A stretch of DNA of 64,000 bases from Streptomyces luteolifulvus (GTDB taxonomy: Bacteria; Actinomycetota; Actinomycetes; Streptomycetales; Streptomycetaceae), in NCBI RefSeq assembly GCF_008806595.1, contig NZ_VZRB01000008.1:49562-113561 (forward strand). The letters run 5' to 3'. The translations under genes were made by a program, and so were the position numbers. The stretch's first letter is position 1. Each line of letters begins with the position of its first letter. The notes beneath the pieces are model-generated. The model saw nothing but the letters and a program-made list of their open reading frames with translations. It did not search any database and was not told where the DNA came from. Below are positions 19,393 through 28,665 of the stretch, in pieces.

Positions 19393-19507
19393 CGGCCGTG
19401 CGCCCCCAGCCCCTGTGAGCGGCTCCTCGGCCGGCGCGGACCTCCCGGCCGCGGGCGCCTCCTTCGTCGCCGGGCGGTTCCGGGCGGTACGGTCCCGGCG
19501 GCTTCGC

Positions 19508-20011
19508 TCAGGCGGTCCAGGCGGCGCCACGCCCGCGCACCTCGTCGAAGACCAGCCAGGTACGGGTGGAACGCACTCCCTCGATAGCCTGGACGCTCTC
19601 CAGCACGACCTGGCGCAGCAGCTGGTTGTCGGGCGTCCTGACCAGCGCCAGGACGTCGAAGTCGCCCGTGACGAGGGCGACATGCTCGACGTAGGGGATC
19701 TCGCGCAGCTCGCGTGAGATGTCCCGCCATGCGTTCTGGTCGATCGACAGGGTCACGTACGCGCTGGTGCCGAAGCCGGCCCGCTGCGGGTTCAGCTGAG
19801 CCGTGAAACCGGTGATCACCTCCTCGGCCACCAGCCGTCCGATGCGCGTGTACGCGTTGGCGCGCGAGATGTGCACCTGCTCGGCGAGCGCCCGGACCGA
19901 GATCCGTCCGTCCTTCAGGAGCCGGGCCAGGATCTGCCGGTCGATGTCGTCCAGCGCGGCGGCGGCAGTTCGACCGGCTGCCGCGACCGGCGAGGGGAAT
20001 TCCTCGGACAC
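19508..20011 (-). CDS. Lrp/AsnC family transcriptional regulator
   Basis: The 167-aa protein has an N-terminal winged HTH (LDDIDRQILARLLKDGRISVRALAEQVHISRANAYTRI segment, about residues 22-60) and a C-terminal RAM/AsnC ligand domain (AYVTLSID..., HVALVTGDFDVLALVRT). Members sense amino acids and often regulate themselves and adjacent amino acid genes. The GTG at 20011 is selected by GGGAG 7 nt upstream; a longer frame to ATG 20046 exists. The convergent aminotransferase and the shared dyad suggest it controls both genes. Confidence 0.93.
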   Translation of the reverse strand: MSEEFPSPVAAAGRTAAAALDDIDRQILARLLKDGRISVRALAEQVHISRANAYTRIGRLVAEEVITGFTAQLNPQRAGFGTSAYVTLSIDQNAWRDISRELREIPYVEHVALVTGDFDVLALVRTPDNQLLRQVVLESVQAIEGVRSTRTWLVFDEVRGRGAAWTA

Positions 20012-20100
20012 TTTTGCACTCCCAGAACCCTGGATCCGGCAGTTCATCGCCGGTTCGGCCGAAGTACGGAACACATATTCCGCAGTGGTGACCATTCTCC

Positions 20101-20120
20101 TGTCAAGTGTCCAGAGACAC
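20101..20120. promoter_or_regulatory. candidate Lrp operator overlapping a -35-like element
   Basis: GTGTC-CAGA-GACAC (20107-20120) follows TGTCAA (20101-20106), which on the minus strand reads TTGACA in the direction of the Lrp gene. It is a covarying copy of the dyad at 18296-18309. Confidence 0.55.
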
Positions 20121-20150
20121 CGAGCGCTCTCCCTGTCCGTGAAGACTTGC

Positions 20151-22322
20151 TCACGCGGTGGCCTCCCGGTACTCGCCGAGACAGTGGAAGCGCCCGCCGG
20201 ACGCCCGGAACAAGTACATCGCGTCCGCGTAGACGTAGCTCGAGGTGTTGTAGCGCAGCCGCTTGGTGATCCCCTGGTAGTCGGTCTCCCGCAACCGGCC
20301 CACGATCGCGCCCCGTTCGGCACGGGACGCGCCCAGCGCCGTCATGGCACGGGCGACGAAGAGCGTCGCGTCGTAGGCCTCGGCGGAGTACCAGGGAGGG
20401 GAGGCGTCGAAGCGTTGCCGGTAGGCGGTGACGAAGGACTTCGCGGCCGTCACCCCGGTCGGATCCAGAAAGGTGGCCGCGAACACCCAGCCTTCGGCGG
20501 CCTCGCCCGCCGAGCCGAGGAAACGGGGGTCGAGGGCGCGCTGGGTGGCCAGCCGCGCACCGGAGTAACCGGCGGAGCGCAGCGCGCGGGCCAGCTGCGC
20601 CGCGCGCGCGTACCCTCCGGCGAACACCACCGCGTCCGCGTCCCAGCCGGTCACCGACTCGGCGAGGGCGCGGAATACGTCGGCCGAGTCGTCCTCGGCG
20701 GCGAGCCTGCGCCGGACAGTGGTGCGCTGCGGCGAGCGCACGGCCTCGTCGACGCCCGCGCAGAACGTCCAGCTGAAGTCGCCCTCGGCCGCGTCGTCGA
20801 TCAGCACCGTCCTGCGCGCCCTTGCGGTGCGGACGAGGTGGGCGACGACCGGCGCCGCCAGGCCGGTGTCGGACGGACGGGTGGCCGCGTACACCCGGTG
20901 CTGGTGCGGGGACACGTCGTCGAGTCCGACGGACACGGACACCATCGGGAGCAGCGCCCGCTGGTACGCGGCGCGGACGGCCCGCGCACAGGCGTCGGTG
21001 GTCGGCCCGATCACCGCGCGGACCCGGTCGTCGGCGTCGAGCTTCCGCGCGATCCGCACCGCCCGGGCCGGGCTGCCCGCGTCGTCGTGCACCTGGAGCG
21101 CCAGCTCGAAGCCGCGCCCCGTGCGGGAGTTGACGTGCTCGACGGCGAGCCGGACGCCGTTCTCCTGGGCACGGCCCGCCGTCTTCCGGTCTCCCGTCAG
21201 ATCGGCGTGCACGGCGACGACCAGCCGCGGCAGCCGCGTTCCGCCTCCCTGCGCGGGGGTACGGCCGGGGCGTTGCGACGTCCACCAGGCGGCCGATCCG
21301 CCCGCCGCCAGGACCCCGGCGGCCGAGCCCAGCACCAGGAAGCGGCGCCGAGTGGAGTCCTGCGGCGGTTCCTCCGCGCTGTGCACCGTGTCCGCCTCGG
21401 CCGGAGCACCGGACACCTCGGTCGCCTCGACGTCCGGCAGGGCGAGGACGGCGGTCGAGCGGCGCGCGATCAGGCCGGTCAGCGTCTCCGGCAGCCGCCC
21501 CCCGCCCTCGCCGTCGCCGTCGCCTTGCAGGGACTCCCGCACCTCGGTCACCGTGGGACGGGAGCCGGGATCCTTCGCCAGGCAGGCCCGCAGCAGCGGC
21601 AGCAGTGTCTCCGGTACGCCGTCCAGGTCCGGCTCGTCGTGGACCGTACGCACCAGCGCGTCCGCCGCGGAGCCCCGGCCGAAGGGGCGTTCGCCCGTCA
21701 CTGCGTAGGCCAGCAGACATCCGAGCGAGAAGACGTCGCTGGCCGGCCCGATCTCCCTGCCCCGCCCCTGGGCCTGCTCGGGGGAGAGGAAGCCGGGGGA
21801 GCCGACCACCATCCCGCTGGCGGTGAGCGCGGTGTCCTCCGGCATCCGGGCGATACCGAAGTCGATCATCCGGGGTCCGTCGACCGCGAGCAGCACATTG
21901 CCGGGCTTGACGTCCCGGTGCACCAGACCCGCCCCGTGCACCGCGGCCAGCGCCTCGGCGAGCCGGCCGCCCAGGAACCGTACCGAGTCCTGCGGCAGCG
22001 GCCCGCACTCCTCCACCGCCTCCGCCAGCGAGGGTCCCGGCACGAACGCCGTGGCGAGCCACGGCGACTCCGCGTCCGGGTCCGCGTCGAGCAGCGGCAC
22101 CACCCACGGGCTGACGACCCGGCCCGCGGTCTCCACCTCACGGCGGAAGCGGGCCCGGAAGCCCGCGTCGTGCGCGTACGCGCCGCGGATGACCTTCACC
22201 GCGGCGAGCGAACCCCCGCCGGAGCGCGCCAGGTACACCACACCCATACCGCCCGCGCCCAGCCGGCGCAGCAGCCGGTAGCCCGCGATCCTCGCCGGGT
22301 CGGCGCCGCGCAACGGCTCCAT
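20151..22322 (-). CDS. receptor-type Ser/Thr kinase fused to a substrate-binding domain (paralog 1)
   Basis: The 723-aa protein starts with a Hanks-type kinase: glycine loop GAGGMG (22-27), Lys43 in AVKVI, HRDVKPGN, and IDFG, then GSPGFLSPEQ and DVFSLGCLLAY. After a linker there is a single hydrophobic segment introduced by TRRRFLVLG. A long C-terminal domain follows that resembles type I periplasmic binding proteins of branched-chain amino acid type (LTGDRKTAGRAQENGVRLAVEHVN, AVIGPTTD). The likely topology is kinase inside and ligand-binding domain outside. It is 10 nt behind the paralogous kinase in the same operon. Confidence 0.92.
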   Translation of the reverse strand: MEPLRGADPARIAGYRLLRRLGAGGMGVVYLARSGGGSLAAVKVIRGAYAHDAGFRARFRREVETAGRVVSPWVVPLLDADPDAESPWLATAFVPGPSLAEAVEECGPLPQDSVRFLGGRLAEALAAVHGAGLVHRDVKPGNVLLAVDGPRMIDFGIARMPEDTALTASGMVVGSPGFLSPEQAQGRGREIGPASDVFSLGCLLAYAVTGERPFGRGSAADALVRTVHDEPDLDGVPETLLPLLRACLAKDPGSRPTVTEVRESLQGDGDGEGGGRLPETLTGLIARRSTAVLALPDVEATEVSGAPAEADTVHSAEEPPQDSTRRRFLVLGSAAGVLAAGGSAAWWTSQRPGRTPAQGGGTRLPRLVVAVHADLTGDRKTAGRAQENGVRLAVEHVNSRTGRGFELALQVHDDAGSPARAVRIARKLDADDRVRAVIGPTTDACARAVRAAYQRALLPMVSVSVGLDDVSPHQHRVYAATRPSDTGLAAPVVAHLVRTARARRTVLIDDAAEGDFSWTFCAGVDEAVRSPQRTTVRRRLAAEDDSADVFRALAESVTGWDADAVVFAGGYARAAQLARALRSAGYSGARLATQRALDPRFLGSAGEAAEGWVFAATFLDPTGVTAAKSFVTAYRQRFDASPPWYSAEAYDATLFVARAMTALGASRAERGAIVGRLRETDYQGITKRLRYNTSSYVYADAMYLFRASGGRFHCLGEYREATA

Positions 22323-22332
22323 CAGCGCCCCA

Positions 22333-24651
22333 TCAGGTGGACACCTGGTACGGCGCGGCGCCCTGGTACCGGAACCGCCCGCCGTCGACCTTCCACAGAT
22401 AGACCCCGCCGCCGTCGGCGACGAGGGCCCCGGTCCTCTTGTCGAACGCGAAGTTCTTCGTGATCCCCTTGTACGTCGCCGAACGCAGCGCCGACGTCAG
22501 GTTCGCGCGGGTGGCCTTCCCGGCGGTGAGAGTGCCCAGGCTCTGTGCGGCCATGCGGGCCACGTCGTACGCCTCGACGGCGTACCGCTCCGGCTCTGCA
22601 CCGAAACGCTTGCGGTACGCGGCGGCGAACGCCCTCGCCTCGGGGGCCACGGAGGCGTCCATGACCGGGGCGACGATCACCCAGCCCTCGGCCGCGTCGC
22701 CGGCGGCGGACAGGAAACGGGCGTCGAGCACGCCCTGGGCCGCGGTCCGGGCACCCGGGAAGTCACAGTTTCTCAGCTCACGGGCCAGCAGCGCGGCCCG
22801 GTCGTGGTAACCGGCGAAGACCACGGAGTCCGCGCCGCCGTCGAGCAGCGCTTCGAGGGTCGGACCGAAGTCGGTCCGCAGGGCGCTGACCACCTTCGGC
22901 ACGGCCGGCTGTCGGGCGTCCCGCAGGACTCCGGCGAGCGTGCTGCTGATCTCCCAGGCGTACGCGTCCGCCGCCCGGTCGTCGACGATCCCGATCGTGC
23001 GTGACTTCGCGGCGCCCCGCAGAAACGCGTCCAGGTAGATCGGCAGGACCGTGTCCGTCACACGGGCGTGCAGGAAGGACCGGCTGCCCATCACCAGCAG
23101 TGCGGTGGCGCCGGGCGACACCGCGATGAGGGGCAGCGACGCGGCGTCGTACGTCGCCAATGAGGCCAGGGCGGTCGCATCCGTGGTGGGACCGACCACG
23201 GCCAGGACGGAACGGTCGGCGACCAGTTGCTTGGCCACGACGGGCGCTTTGGCCGGATCGCCACCGTCGTCCACGGTCTTCACGGCGAGCGTGAACGGCT
23301 TGCCCGCCCGGGAGTTGAACTCGTCGACGGCCAGCCGCAGGCCCCGCTCCTGAGCCCGGCCGATCGACTTCTGATCCCCGCTGAGGTCGGCATGCAGCCC
23401 GATGGTGTGCACGGGACCGGAGGCCGTCGCGGCCGCACCGGAGGCACTGCTCTTGTCGTCACCGTCACCGGAGAGGGCCGCCCAGGCGGCAGCGCCACCC
23501 CCCGCCGCGACGGCCGCGGCGCCACCGGCGAGCAGGAGGAAGCGGCGTCGGCCGACGGTGCGGTCCTGCGACGATGCGACGGTGGTCCCCGCCGCCGGGG
23601 CGCCGTCGGCCGACGCGTCGACCTCGGTGTCGTCGATGCCGGGCAGCGCGAGCCCGGCGGCCGACCTCTCGGCGATCAGCCGGATCAACGGCTCCGGCAA
23701 CCAGGCTTCGTCGCCCGGGACTTGCTCCTCGGGCCCGGCTGATTCGGCAGGAGACGCACCGGGCCGCGCCGGGGGACGCTCCGCGCGCAGGGCCTCCCGC
23801 GGGTCGGCGGGCGATCCGTCCGGGGCGGAGGCGGTGCCGGGCCCGGGCGCGGCGGCCGCGAGGGCCTCCGACAGCGCCTGTGCGGTCGGCCGCAGCCGCG
23901 GGTCCTTCTCCAGGCAGCCGCCCACCACTTCGGCGAGCTCCTCCGCAAGGCCCTCCAGATCCGGCGCGTCGTGCACCGTGCGGTACAGCAGAGCATCCAG
24001 CGTGCCCGTACCGAACGGCGGGCGGCCGGTGGCCGCGTACGCCAGCACACAGCCGAGCGAGAAGATGTCGCAGGCGGGCCCCAACTCGCCCCCGCCCCCG
24101 GCCTGTTCCGGTGAGAGGAAGCCGGGGGTGCCGACCACGACGCCCGTCGACGTGAGGGCGGTGTCCTCCTGGTCGCGGGCCACACCGAAGTCGATCAGCC
24201 GTGGTCCGTCGAGCGCGAGCAGCACATTGCCGGGCTTGACGTCCCGGTGCACGAGACCCACCGCGTGAAGGTCCCCGAGGGCCTGCCCCAGCCGCGCCCC
24301 CAGCAGCCGGAGGCTGCGCACGGGCAGCGGTCCGTGCGCGGCGACGGCCTCACCGAGCGAGGGTCCCGGTACGAAGGCGGTGGCCAGCCAGGGTTCGGCC
24401 GCCTCGGGGTCCGCGTCCACGAGCGATGCCACCCAGGGGCTGGTCATCCGGCGGGCCGTGTCCGCCTCGCGCCGGAACCGCTCCCGGAAGTCGGCGTCCT
24501 CGGCGTACTCGGCCTGGATCACCTTCAGTGCGACGAGCGATCCGCCGGCCGAGCGGGCCAGGAAGACCACCCCCATGCCGCCGGCGCCGAGCCGCCCGAG
24601 GAGCCGATAGCCCGCCAGCTTGGCCGGGTCGGAGGTACGGAGCGGCTCCAT
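22333..24651 (-). CDS. receptor-type Ser/Thr kinase fused to a substrate-binding domain (paralog 2)
   Basis: The 772-aa paralog has the same layout: GAGGMG (22-27), Lys43 in ALKVI, HRDVKPGN, IDFG, a longer Pro/Ala-rich juxtamembrane linker, a hydrophobic segment introduced by GRRRFLLLAG, and a C-terminal branched-chain-amino-acid-type binding domain (HADLSGDQKSIGRAQERGLRLAVDEFN, VVGPTTDATA). ATG 24651 overlaps the stop of the upstream lipoprotein gene (TGATG), which indicates coupled translation. Its divergence from paralog 1 in the outer domain suggests a different ligand. Confidence 0.92.
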   Translation of the reverse strand: MEPLRTSDPAKLAGYRLLGRLGAGGMGVVFLARSAGGSLVALKVIQAEYAEDADFRERFRREADTARRMTSPWVASLVDADPEAAEPWLATAFVPGPSLGEAVAAHGPLPVRSLRLLGARLGQALGDLHAVGLVHRDVKPGNVLLALDGPRLIDFGVARDQEDTALTSTGVVVGTPGFLSPEQAGGGGELGPACDIFSLGCVLAYAATGRPPFGTGTLDALLYRTVHDAPDLEGLAEELAEVVGGCLEKDPRLRPTAQALSEALAAAAPGPGTASAPDGSPADPREALRAERPPARPGASPAESAGPEEQVPGDEAWLPEPLIRLIAERSAAGLALPGIDDTEVDASADGAPAAGTTVASSQDRTVGRRRFLLLAGGAAAVAAGGGAAAWAALSGDGDDKSSASGAAATASGPVHTIGLHADLSGDQKSIGRAQERGLRLAVDEFNSRAGKPFTLAVKTVDDGGDPAKAPVVAKQLVADRSVLAVVGPTTDATALASLATYDAASLPLIAVSPGATALLVMGSRSFLHARVTDTVLPIYLDAFLRGAAKSRTIGIVDDRAADAYAWEISSTLAGVLRDARQPAVPKVVSALRTDFGPTLEALLDGGADSVVFAGYHDRAALLARELRNCDFPGARTAAQGVLDARFLSAAGDAAEGWVIVAPVMDASVAPEARAFAAAYRKRFGAEPERYAVEAYDVARMAAQSLGTLTAGKATRANLTSALRSATYKGITKNFAFDKRTGALVADGGGVYLWKVDGGRFRYQGAAPYQVST

Positions 24652-25466
24652 CACTTCCCCTCCAACCGCTGCTCGACGCGCGTCAGCATCTTCGCCAGGG
24701 CGCTGCCGCCCAGTTGTTCCAGGTCCTGCCGGGTGTGTCCCTTGCCGCCGGTCACGGAGACGGCCACGACGACCGTGCCGAGCCGGGCGACCATCCACCG
24801 GTACAGCTGGGCGTCCCCGCCCTGCTCGACGTACTGCCCGGCTTCGAGGACGGAGTCGTCGGCGTACTCCTGCTCTCGGGCGCCGAAGGGGGTGCCGAGC
24901 GACATCAGGCCCGTGATCCGCGCATCGGCCCGGGGCTGCTGTTCCGGGCAGCGCAGCACTTCCTCGAGGGTGGTACTCAGCTGTTCGTCGGCGCTGAGGG
25001 CGGAGCCGTGCACCGTGGCCGCGGCCGTCACCGTGACGGCACCCTTGCCTCCGCCGGCTGGCAGGCGGCTGTACCGGGACACGCCGGCCAGCACCCCGCG
25101 GGGGAGCTTCTCGCGCTGCCAGCGACAGCCGTCGTCCAGCACCGCCCAGGTGCCCGGGGTGCTCTCGGCCGGGCTCTGGGCGACGAAGTCCCGGCCCCAG
25201 TCACCCGGGGCGAGCACCACGGAGTCGGCCAAGACGCGCCCGTCCTTCGAGGTCTTGGGGACGAGTGAGGCGTCGGGTGTCAGGACGGACGCGGCGGTCG
25301 ACCCGGCCGAGGGCGTCGCCCTCTCTCCCGGCGAGGCACTGGACGAGGGCGACGTGGTCCGCCGGGCAGCCCCGTCGTCCCCCTGCGCCGAACACCCGGC
25401 CAGCAGACTCCCCGCCACCAGGAGGGTCACCCAACTCCCCCGCATTCCTTGGGTGTTGCCTCTCAC
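24651..25466 (-). CDS. putative lipoprotein, first gene of the kinase operon
   Basis: The product is about 271 aa with a lipobox (LLAGCS) at about residue 22 and a Ser/Thr/Pro-rich linker, so an extracytoplasmic lipoprotein is expected. The mature domain is unfamiliar. I chose GTG 25466 because GAGGGGA precedes it; ATG 25445 has AAGGA directly abutting it, which is too close. Being co-translated with the receptor kinases, it may present a ligand to their outer domains or monitor the envelope (inference). Confidence 0.78.
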   Translation of the reverse strand: MRGNTQGMRGSWVTLLVAGSLLAGCSAQGDDGAARRTTSPSSSASPGERATPSAGSTAASVLTPDASLVPKTSKDGRVLADSVVLAPGDWGRDFVAQSPAESTPGTWAVLDDGCRWQREKLPRGVLAGVSRYSRLPAGGGKGAVTVTAAATVHGSALSADEQLSTTLEEVLRCPEQQPRADARITGLMSLGTPFGAREQEYADDSVLEAGQYVEQGGDAQLYRWMVARLGTVVVAVSVTGGKGHTRQDLEQLGGSALAKMLTRVEQRLEGK

Positions 25467-25495
25467 TCGGTCCCCTCTGGTCAGCTCGCGTCGTC

Positions 25496-25520
25496 CGGCT
25501 CCTCGAACGTAGCGGAGCCG
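25496..25520. terminator. hairpin between kinase operon and LuxR gene
   Basis: Seven-bp arms CGGCTCC (25496-25502) and GGAGCCG (25514-25520) lie 36 nt after the stop of the minus-strand LuxR gene. Confidence 0.45.
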
Positions 25521-25555
25521 CGGAGGAAGCGGCTTCCGTAGAACCACGTATCCGG

Positions 25556-28423
25556 TTACGTATTCCGTGGTCCGGCGCCCAGGCCCAGGCGCGTCACCAG
25601 GCCGGCCAGGGCGGAGCGGGACGGCACCGACGCCTTGCGGTAGATCGAGGACAGATGGGTCTCGACCGTGCGCCGGCTGAGGTGCAGCCGGGCGGCGATG
25701 TCCTGGTTGCTCATCCCCTCCGCGACCAGCCCTGCCACCTCCAGTTCGCGCGCCGTCAGTTCCGCCAGCTCGGCCGGAGGCGCCGGTGTCTCCGCCATCA
25801 CCTGAGGGCGGATCAACTCGGCCAGGTCCACCAGCAGTCGTGCGCCGCCGCCGACGGCTGTGCGGTGGGCGCGATGCCACATCGCGGCGGCGCGCGCGCC
25901 CTGCCCGGCACGCTGCGCCAACGGCGCCGCCCGCAGCAGGGAGTACGCCTCCCACAGGGTCTGGCCGCAGCGCGCGTATTCCCGTGCCGCCACGTCGAGA
26001 AGCCGTACCGCCTCGACGGTGTCGCCGCGGTGCTCGGCCAGTGTGGCCTCGGCACGCAGGGCGGCCGCCTGCTGACCGCCGAGGCCGATCCGCACCGCCT
26101 CGCGCGCCGCCTGTGCGGCCCAGCGTCCGGCCTGGGCCACGTCACCGGCGGAGAGCGCCGCGGCAGCGAGGGTGTCCAGCTGGCCCGGCCGGATCGACGG
26201 TTGCAGCAGGGGCAGTCCGGGGCCCCCGCCCGCTGTGAGAATCGCCTCCTGGGCGCCGTGCGGGTCCCCGCTCACGAAGGTCGCGTGCCCGAGCATGCAC
26301 CAGGCCAGGGCGGCCCACCAGCCCTTGCTGCCGCCGGCCGCCGCGACGGCCTCCTCACCGGTGGCCAGGGCGCTGCCGTCGCCCAGCGGGCGGATCAGCA
26401 GCAGCACCAGCGTCTTGATGGCGAGGGCGAAGGCCAGCAGGTCACTGCTCCCCGCGGCCCGGGCGATGGACTCCGCCTCCTCGGCCGCCTCCAGCGCCGA
26501 GGGCAGACGGCAGGTGCCGACGTGGATGAAGGCCCTGCTCGTCAGCAGATGCGGCAGGACATGGAGCCGGCCGGTGCGGCGGGCGATGCCGAGTCCGCGG
26601 GTGATGTGCCGTTCGGCGTCGCCGTAGCGCTCCAGCAGCGCTTCCGCCCAGGCCAGCCAGACCAGCGACTCGCACACCTGAGCGAGGTCCGGATCCGTCA
26701 GCGCGTCCGTGAGCGAGCAGGCGGCGTCGGCGAACCGGACCGCCGCATCCGTCTCCCCCTCGTAGGCCTCTCCCAGGGCCGCCAGTGCCAGAGCCGCCGC
26801 CTCGCTCGCGGCGTCGCCGTCGCAGCGCGCGACGGCGACGGCCTCCGCGACCTGATCACGCACCTCGGGATAGGACGCGGTCAGCAGCGCCGACATGCCG
26901 AGGGCGAGCCGCAGCGAGACCGCCTGGGCTGGGGACGGGCCCGGAACGCGGGACAGTTCCCGGCGCAGCAGGGCCGCGGCCTCCGGGGAGTGGCCGAGAT
27001 GCCGCTCCATCACGGCGCACTGGGCGACGGCCTCCGTCCGCAGTTCGGGATGGTCCTTGCCCGACACCTCGATCAGGGTGTGCAGCAGGTCCCGGCTCTC
27101 CCGGAGGTTCCCGCTGACCCCGAGGGCACGGGCGCGCGCCAGCACGAGTTCGCCGCGCCGCCTGACCTCGCGGGGAGTGTCCGGCATATGGGTCAGGACG
27201 ACGTCCAGCAGATGGGCGGCGGTTGCCGGCGCCGTCTGCGCGAACTGCGCGGCGGCCTCGCTCAGCACGGCCGCGGCCTCCGGATCCCAGCCGGTCAGCG
27301 ACCGTTCGACATGGTGGGCGCGCTCGGTGGCGGGAGCACCGCCACGGGCGAGTTCCCGCGCGGCGCGTCGATGGACCTCGGCCCGCCGCTCCGGCGCGGT
27401 GTTCTCGTAGACCAGTGCCCGCAGCAGCGGATGCCGGAGCATCCACCGGCCGCCCGGCCGGGAACGCAGCACGTCCCGCGCCACCATGGCGCCGGTCCGG
27501 TCCGCCACGTCCTGCACCGACTGCCCGGTCGCGGCGGACAGCATGGCGGTCGTGGCATGGTCGCCGAGGGCGGCCACCGCTTCGACGACATGGCGCTGCG
27601 GCCCGGTCAGCGTGGTCAACTCGTCGAGCAGCAGTGCCGCGAGCCCGGCGGGCACACCGACCGACCACGTGGCGCCGGTATGGACCGTGCAGTCCCGCAG
27701 CGGCGCGCCGTCCCGGTACGCGTGCACCAGCGAAAGCAGATACAGGGGGTTGCCCTCGCTGGCGGCGTACAACCGCTTGGCCTCGTCCTCGGGCAGGTCC
27801 GCGGCCAGCGCCCGGATCGACTCCTGCTCGGGCAGCGGTTCCAGATCGAGGTGGAGCACGGCTCCCATGTCGGCACCGCGGGTCAGCGCCGCGGTCAGGG
27901 ATGTCGGTGTCTGCCGGGACCGCCGGGCCACGACCAGCAGCACGCGGCCGCGCACCGGATGCCGGACCAGATGGTCCACGAGCTCCCGTGACGCGGGATC
28001 GGCCCAGTGCAGATCGTCGAGGGCCAGCACCAGACCGCGCTCTCCCAGGTGGGCGAGGAACCCGGCGATCGCACGCTGCAGTTCGAAGCGGGCGACGCCT
28101 CCCGGCGCATGCCAGACACCGTGCAGCACGGAGCCCGCTTCGGTGAGGGCGGGCTCCGCGGCCGAGGCGCCGGGATCGGCATCGGCGAACGCGTCGGTGA
28201 ACACCTGGAAGGGCACATGCCGTTCGTACTCGGTGGCGCGGCCGCGCAGCACGGTGAACCCGGCCCGGCGGGCCCGCGCGCACACCTCGCCGAGCAACCG
28301 GCTCTTCCCGATGCCGGGTTCACCGGAGATGTCGACGACCGCCGGCGCCTCGGGCCGCCCCAGCTCGGCGAGCAGCGTCTCGAGCCGCCCGAGTTCTGCT
28401 GTTCTGCCCACCAGTTGTGTCAC
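25556..28423 (-). CDS. large ATP-binding LuxR-family regulator (LAL type)
   Basis: The 955-aa protein has a Walker A GEPGIGKS (about 34-41), Walker B LVLALDDLHWADP, a long helical repeat region rich in TPR-like Ala/Leu segments, and a C-terminal LuxR HTH (LTARELEVAGLVAEGMSNQD..., about 885-945). This is the full LAL/MalT-like architecture often controlling carbohydrate use or secondary metabolite clusters in Streptomyces. The start GTG 28423 is preceded by GGGGGGA. It is transcribed in the same direction as the kinase operon but separated by a hairpin. No biosynthetic cluster adjoins it. Confidence 0.93.
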   Translation of the reverse strand: MTQLVGRTAELGRLETLLAELGRPEAPAVVDISGEPGIGKSRLLGEVCARARRAGFTVLRGRATEYERHVPFQVFTDAFADADPGASAAEPALTEAGSVLHGVWHAPGGVARFELQRAIAGFLAHLGERGLVLALDDLHWADPASRELVDHLVRHPVRGRVLLVVARRSRQTPTSLTAALTRGADMGAVLHLDLEPLPEQESIRALAADLPEDEAKRLYAASEGNPLYLLSLVHAYRDGAPLRDCTVHTGATWSVGVPAGLAALLLDELTTLTGPQRHVVEAVAALGDHATTAMLSAATGQSVQDVADRTGAMVARDVLRSRPGGRWMLRHPLLRALVYENTAPERRAEVHRRAARELARGGAPATERAHHVERSLTGWDPEAAAVLSEAAAQFAQTAPATAAHLLDVVLTHMPDTPREVRRRGELVLARARALGVSGNLRESRDLLHTLIEVSGKDHPELRTEAVAQCAVMERHLGHSPEAAALLRRELSRVPGPSPAQAVSLRLALGMSALLTASYPEVRDQVAEAVAVARCDGDAASEAAALALAALGEAYEGETDAAVRFADAACSLTDALTDPDLAQVCESLVWLAWAEALLERYGDAERHITRGLGIARRTGRLHVLPHLLTSRAFIHVGTCRLPSALEAAEEAESIARAAGSSDLLAFALAIKTLVLLLIRPLGDGSALATGEEAVAAAGGSKGWWAALAWCMLGHATFVSGDPHGAQEAILTAGGGPGLPLLQPSIRPGQLDTLAAAALSAGDVAQAGRWAAQAAREAVRIGLGGQQAAALRAEATLAEHRGDTVEAVRLLDVAAREYARCGQTLWEAYSLLRAAPLAQRAGQGARAAAMWHRAHRTAVGGGARLLVDLAELIRPQVMAETPAPPAELAELTARELEVAGLVAEGMSNQDIAARLHLSRRTVETHLSSIYRKASVPSRSALAGLVTRLGLGAGPRNT

Positions 28424-28569
28424 GCTCGCATCCCCCCACCGGCGATTCGCCTGCCTGCGTCGTTCTTCGTCCCCACAGCCAACCCTAAGGTCGGGTACCG
28501 ACACTCGGACTCGTGCCACCGGCGTGGGGATCCTCACGGCAGGCGGTTGTGTCCGCCGGAGAACCGCAG

Positions 28570-28605
28570 GCGCCGCCGTGCGCGTCTCAGACGGAACGGC
28601 GGCGC
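28570..28605. terminator. long hairpin after the mut operon
   Basis: Perfect 10-bp arms GCGCCGCCGT (28570-28579) and ACGGCGGCGC (28596-28605), with a further CGTC/GACG pairing inside the loop, lie just after the meaB stop on the minus strand. No U-tract is present. Confidence 0.6.
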
Positions 28606-28665
28606 GAGAACACCATCGGCAGGGGACGACCTGTACGTCGCGCGGCAGCCCCGGGCCGGAGCAGG

